Below, one piece after another: positions 60,533 through 64,000 of a stretch of DNA of 64,000 nt. The position numbers were made by a program, and so were the translations under genes. The stretch spans positions 121,784,880-121,848,879 of the forward strand of contig CM051456.1 of NCBI GenBank assembly GCA_028274465.1. The letters are read 5' to 3'. The stretch comes from Plantago ovata. Taxonomy: Eukaryota > Streptophyta > Magnoliopsida > Lamiales > Plantaginaceae. Below the pieces are notes generated by a model. That model saw only the letters and a list, made by a program, of their open reading frames with translations, did not search any database and was not told the origin of the DNA. The number at the start of each line of letters is the position of its first letter. The stretch's first letter is position 1.

Positions 60533-61072
60533 CTTGTGAACCCCCATAAATCAATATACTAATTATTTAATATTCATTTAACCAAAGTACCAAACTACTA
60601 AAATCCTATCATATCATTATCAACGGAAATATCTACCAACCTTGACACGAAAGCAGCCGCAAAGTTTTCCACTTTGGGGACAATTTTCGTTTTGGGGCCT
60701 TATCTTCTTAATTTCCTATATCAATGGAAATATCTTCTTAATTTAATTCCTTAGTGGCTTAGTGTATGTTCGTTCTCCTTGTTTATTTCCTCAGAGTTCC
60801 TTTTGATTTGAGTGTCATATGAAAAGATACTATGAAATGATATATACTCCTCGTATGAAATGTTTTTTTTTAGATTTAAACAATAAACTACTCCCTGTTA
60901 GGCTCAGGCATATGAATGGCTTAGATAGTGTCTTGAATTTAAATAGGAGTATAAACGAACCAAACTAGCTTGAATTTTGACCTAATCAAACGTGGTTGTG
61001 GTCATGTTTCTTCGTGATCAACAACTCTATAACAAAGTCTAATTCTGAGTTTGGGCACTAGTGTTTGGATAA
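60533..61072. other. Spacer without a recognised feature
   Basis: AT-rich sequence. Nothing recognised. Confidence 0.45.
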
Positions 61073-61502
61073 TGTCACAGAATTTGTGAGGTTTTTTTTG
61101 TCAAGAGAAGAAAAGAAACTTGAATCAAAGAAGAAGAGCAGAACACAGAAGTTAACATAGGAGTTGAACCAGAACAAGTTAACTCCTTGGTCAACACCGA
61201 CATATTAAGAGAGTCCAGGTCTCATCAGGAAACTCCACGGCTAGAAGGAATATGCTATATCCTGGAAATATGTTTGAGTTATCTTAATTAAAGATAATCC
61301 TACAGCTTTGTATATATATGTACAATCAGTTTAGATTAATGGCATTAGGACTCTATGACCCTTTAGCTTAGTATATATAGCAGCAGTCTGTAATTCATTT
61401 GTATACAACTTTTGTATCAATACATCTTCATATTCAATAAGATGATTATTCATCTTCATTCTCTCTTCTTGCAATCTTTTCCAAACGTTTCATATTCTGA
61501 CA
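61073..61502 (+). mobile_element. Probable solo LTR (TGTCA...TGACA)
   Basis: A 430-bp block starts TGTCACAGAATTTG and ends CATATTCTGACA, an imperfect inverted pair as at LTR ends. A TATATATAGC word near 61372 is followed by a transcript-start-like region ending in a run of TC-rich sequence. No internal domain. The right end abuts the poly-A of the minus-strand LINE. Copia-like by length and layout; old. Confidence 0.5.
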
Positions 61503-62470
61503 TTTTTTTTTTACGAGAACCTCATTTCATTCAATTCAAAACGAGGTTACATTCAGATTCATCACATCGTTCTTAACCATACGATATGCTACCTGAACTA
61601 GGTCCTTGCTTACAACAAAAGTGAGCCACTTGGGGCAACTATCCCACACAACTAACTTAGGAACATTACAGAAAGAGTGATCATTGAAGTGCAACTTATT
61701 ATATTTACAACTGCAATTTTGGGCATCTTCTTTTATGCATTGGAACTGCTTTGTGCTTCTTTCCTTGGACAAGAAATCAACAACTTCATTTTCTTCCTGG
61801 TAGACAAAATATATGTGCACTTGTAGTCCTTCCTTCAGTAGCTGAGTGATATCAGTAACCAGATGGCTGTGCAGCCATGCCGGTTTCCTTCTCCTGGAAA
61901 TACATTCAACAACATATAATGAGTCCGATTGTAAAATAACATTTCTATAACCAAGTTGTTTAACCATAATCAAGCCAATTTTAATTGCTTGCAATTCAGC
62001 TGTTGTTGTCTGTCTTTCCTATATAAAAATGCTCCTACCTTGATAAACTACCCTGTGTGATCTCTTAATATAAAACATATGCCAGCTTCCCCTGTCTCTT
62101 GAACAACTGAACCATCCGTATTCAAACAAATCATCCCAACTGGTGTTTTTTTTTCATTTACAGGCAATTTTCTTTTCTATTACTTCTTTATTTCTCATCT
62201 TTCTCATGTAAACTAAACACATATTTTGTCACATTTGTAGCTATTTCCTCATCTTGAAGAAATTAATTTCTTGATTTCTAAATATTTTTTCATTTCTTAC
62301 TTTCCACATTAGCCAAAATGAGCTAAACAAATAGCCTTGTCACAATCATTTATATTGTGTGACTGTTGTAAATTAACAGGCATTTGTCTAACTTCATATA
62401 GTTTTCGAAAACTCTCAAAAGCAGAACACTGGAAAAGATATGATTTGTGAATTTATGTTGGTTTCCTATT
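61503..62470 (-). mobile_element. LINE (plant L1-like), 5'-truncated
   Basis: The poly-A tail (on the plus strand poly-T at 61503-61512) fixes the orientation. The minus-strand frame at 61536-61994 carries an RNase H domain end: IKIGLIMVKQLGYRNVILQS, DSLYVVECI and EENEVVDFLSKE. Upstream (about 62030-62130) lies the RNase H start, reading NTDGSVVQETGEAGICFILR, in a frame interrupted by a stop. Further upstream, to about 62470, is a worn reverse-transcriptase tail region. Truncated and broken. A different copy and subfamily from the LINE at the left edge. Confidence 0.85.
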
Positions 62471-63645
62471 TCTTTTAAATACTTTTAGTGTTATACGTAA
62501 AGAAAGACACAAAAGAGATTATAACTTATAAGGTGGTGGAGTGGAGTAAATCTGAATCGGGATTTAGGAGGTGCTGCAGGGTATGTAAAGACAAAGGTGA
62601 TGATGTTGTTGTTGATTAATTAAGGTCTAAGGGCAAGTTCTTTTTGCGTCTAGAGTTTTCAACGCATGGTCTCGTACACACATCTAAGCCACGATATGCA
62701 CTAGTTATAATTTTCAAAGATCCAAAGTATTCATTAACTTATGTATGTAGTAGTATTCTATTTCTCTTGCAACATACTCAATACAGTACTGTCGTCGTTT
62801 TAAAATTATATGAAAAGGATAAAAGTTTTATATACTAAAATGAAAAGTATTCTCGACACCGCTAAAAAGTAGACTACATTTTTCTTTCAGTTGGTCCATC
62901 CTTTTTTAGTACATTTGCTCCTTACTCTTTCTCTTTTGGTTTAGCTATATTTCTTTTGATGATCAGGCTGAGAAGGACAAGTTTGTGCTAGTAAGATCTT
63001 CTTGAAGTTTGTTCCAAATTAATTAAACACGTCCTTGCTGACATAGTCATGTAACCGCTCGATTCAACGGCTTTCTTCTTCGGCAATTGGCGTCACATTG
63101 CCAGAGTACATAACAAGTTATACAAGTTATAGATATGGAGTTATACTGCGGTCGGAAGTAATCTGGTGTTGGAAGAGGATGATTGGATTAAAGTTGAAGT
63201 TAGTGGTGTTATAGATTCCAAGGTTTGTGAAATTATCCAAAATGAGCGTGAAATTAGTGAAATTATCCAAATTGATTCCAAGGTTTGTTATATCATGTCT
63301 CAATTGGGAAGGAAGCAACCACATCCCATTAATTAGTTCGGGAGATATGTCCAATCAGAAGGATATATAATTGCGTTAGACTGTGTTCTCTTCGTTTGAA
63401 AAAGTCTGAACTGATCTGAAATGAATTGAACTTATATGCAGTACAAAAACTAATAACCAAATCTGAACTAAACTGATCTAAATTAAATTTAAAATAATCA
63501 ATTTTAAAATGAAAATTTATCGGAAATGTATATAATAAAGTGCAGTTTAGATGATTGTGTATAAGCAAGAGAAGCAACGAAAGTAACATTCGGGAAAGAT
63601 AATAATTTAGTAGCTAGGCAACGACAGACTTCACATTTTGTGTGG
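62471..63645. other. AT-rich spacer with minor repeats
   Basis: A short duplication (GATTCCAAGGTTTGT with GAAATTATCCAAA) lies at 63215-63290, and a CTGAACTGATCTGAA-type low-complexity stretch at about 63405-63490. No gene recognised. Confidence 0.45.
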
Positions 63646-63877
63646 TCGTCCGTTTCATTAATAACTTTCTAAGTGGATTATTCATCGCGACCTTTGACCA
63701 CATATAACTTTTAAGTTAAACTGTATCAATATAATTAAAAGTTGATTATGAAAATATACTACATTTAATTCATATATAATTTTATTATATTTTTCTCTGA
63801 TGTATTTTAGGAGTTATGCGTGGTCCAAAGGTCGCGTGAATAATTCCCCTAGGAAGTTATTAATAAAATGGAGTTAG
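63646..63877. mobile_element. Stowaway-like MITE, family C copy 2
   Basis: Shares with 22462-22686 the internal fold-back (CGCGACCTTTGACCACATAT), ACTGTATCAATATAA, AAAGTTGATTATGAAAATAT and TTTATTATATTTTTCTCT in the same order. The ends are more worn than in copy 1. Confidence 0.85.
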
Positions 63878-64000
63878 TAATTAAAAAAATACTTGTACTC
63901 ATTAAGTTATCTGTACAATTTTTTTTTCCCAGTATATATCACTAGAACGCAAAATAAAGACACCTAGATTGAATTGGGGGGACCAAAGAGGGGTCCAATT

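Overview
This is nuclear DNA of a flowering plant, almost certainly a eudicot. The evidence is intron-rich genes with GT-AG junctions, plastid and mitochondrial targeting leaders, an LRR receptor kinase, GASA/snakin peptides, a DUF616 protein, plant L1 LINEs with RNase H ends, a Copia element, a Cassandra-like 5S-bearing LTR, Stowaway MITEs and AT-rich gene-poor spacers. I cannot name the species.

Layout. 1-6.2 kb: the 3' end of a LINE, then a probable eroded Mutator-like element (about 2.19-5.2 kb) holding a (TA)n tract, a spliced leader-like region and a dense array of ACATGA-like motifs. 6.3-17.6 kb: three genes on the minus strand. They are a PYG7-like plastid TPR protein for photosystem I assembly, an organellar 5'-3' exonuclease (PIN plus H3TH) and an LRR receptor-like pseudokinase. 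17.6-24.5 kb: a spacer with one small secreted cysteine-rich peptide gene and a MITE cluster (Stowaway x2, a palindromic TIR element, a hAT MITE with a perfect 8-bp target duplication). 24.57-30.29 kb: a Ty1/copia fossil with near-identical 185-bp LTRs but a strongly decayed interior. 30.9-35.6 kb: a Helitron-like segment with a clean hairpin-CTAG-T terminus, spliced gene-like fragments, a SINE and several tandem repeats. 36.2-44.6 kb: a DUF616/MUCI70-type gene (minus) and a divergent mTERF-like gene (plus). 47.5-48.5 kb: an unrecognised single-exon gene followed by an unusual 63/42-bp-spaced repeat array. 50.2-51.8 kb: a tail-to-tail pair of GASA genes, one of which reads past the normal stop into a new cysteine-rich tail. 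52-64 kb: mostly transposon debris (Stowaway pair, hAT-like MITE, Ty3/gypsy remnant, Cassandra-like LTR, solo LTRs, a second LINE, and a sister copy of a MITE seen 41 kb away).

How the genes fit together. The plant genes do not form an operon or an obvious cluster pathway. Three products are predicted to go to organelles (PYG7, exonuclease, mTERF). Two are membrane or Golgi proteins (LRR-RLK, DUF616). Three are small secreted cysteine-rich peptides. The most unusual items are the GASA pair with its 35-residue, six-cysteine tail, the ACATGA motif array in the Mutator-like candidate, the Helitron-like segment with captured exons, and the young-LTR/old-body Copia element. No complete unknown multi-gene system was found. 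All exon boundaries come from reading splice sites and protein continuity by eye.
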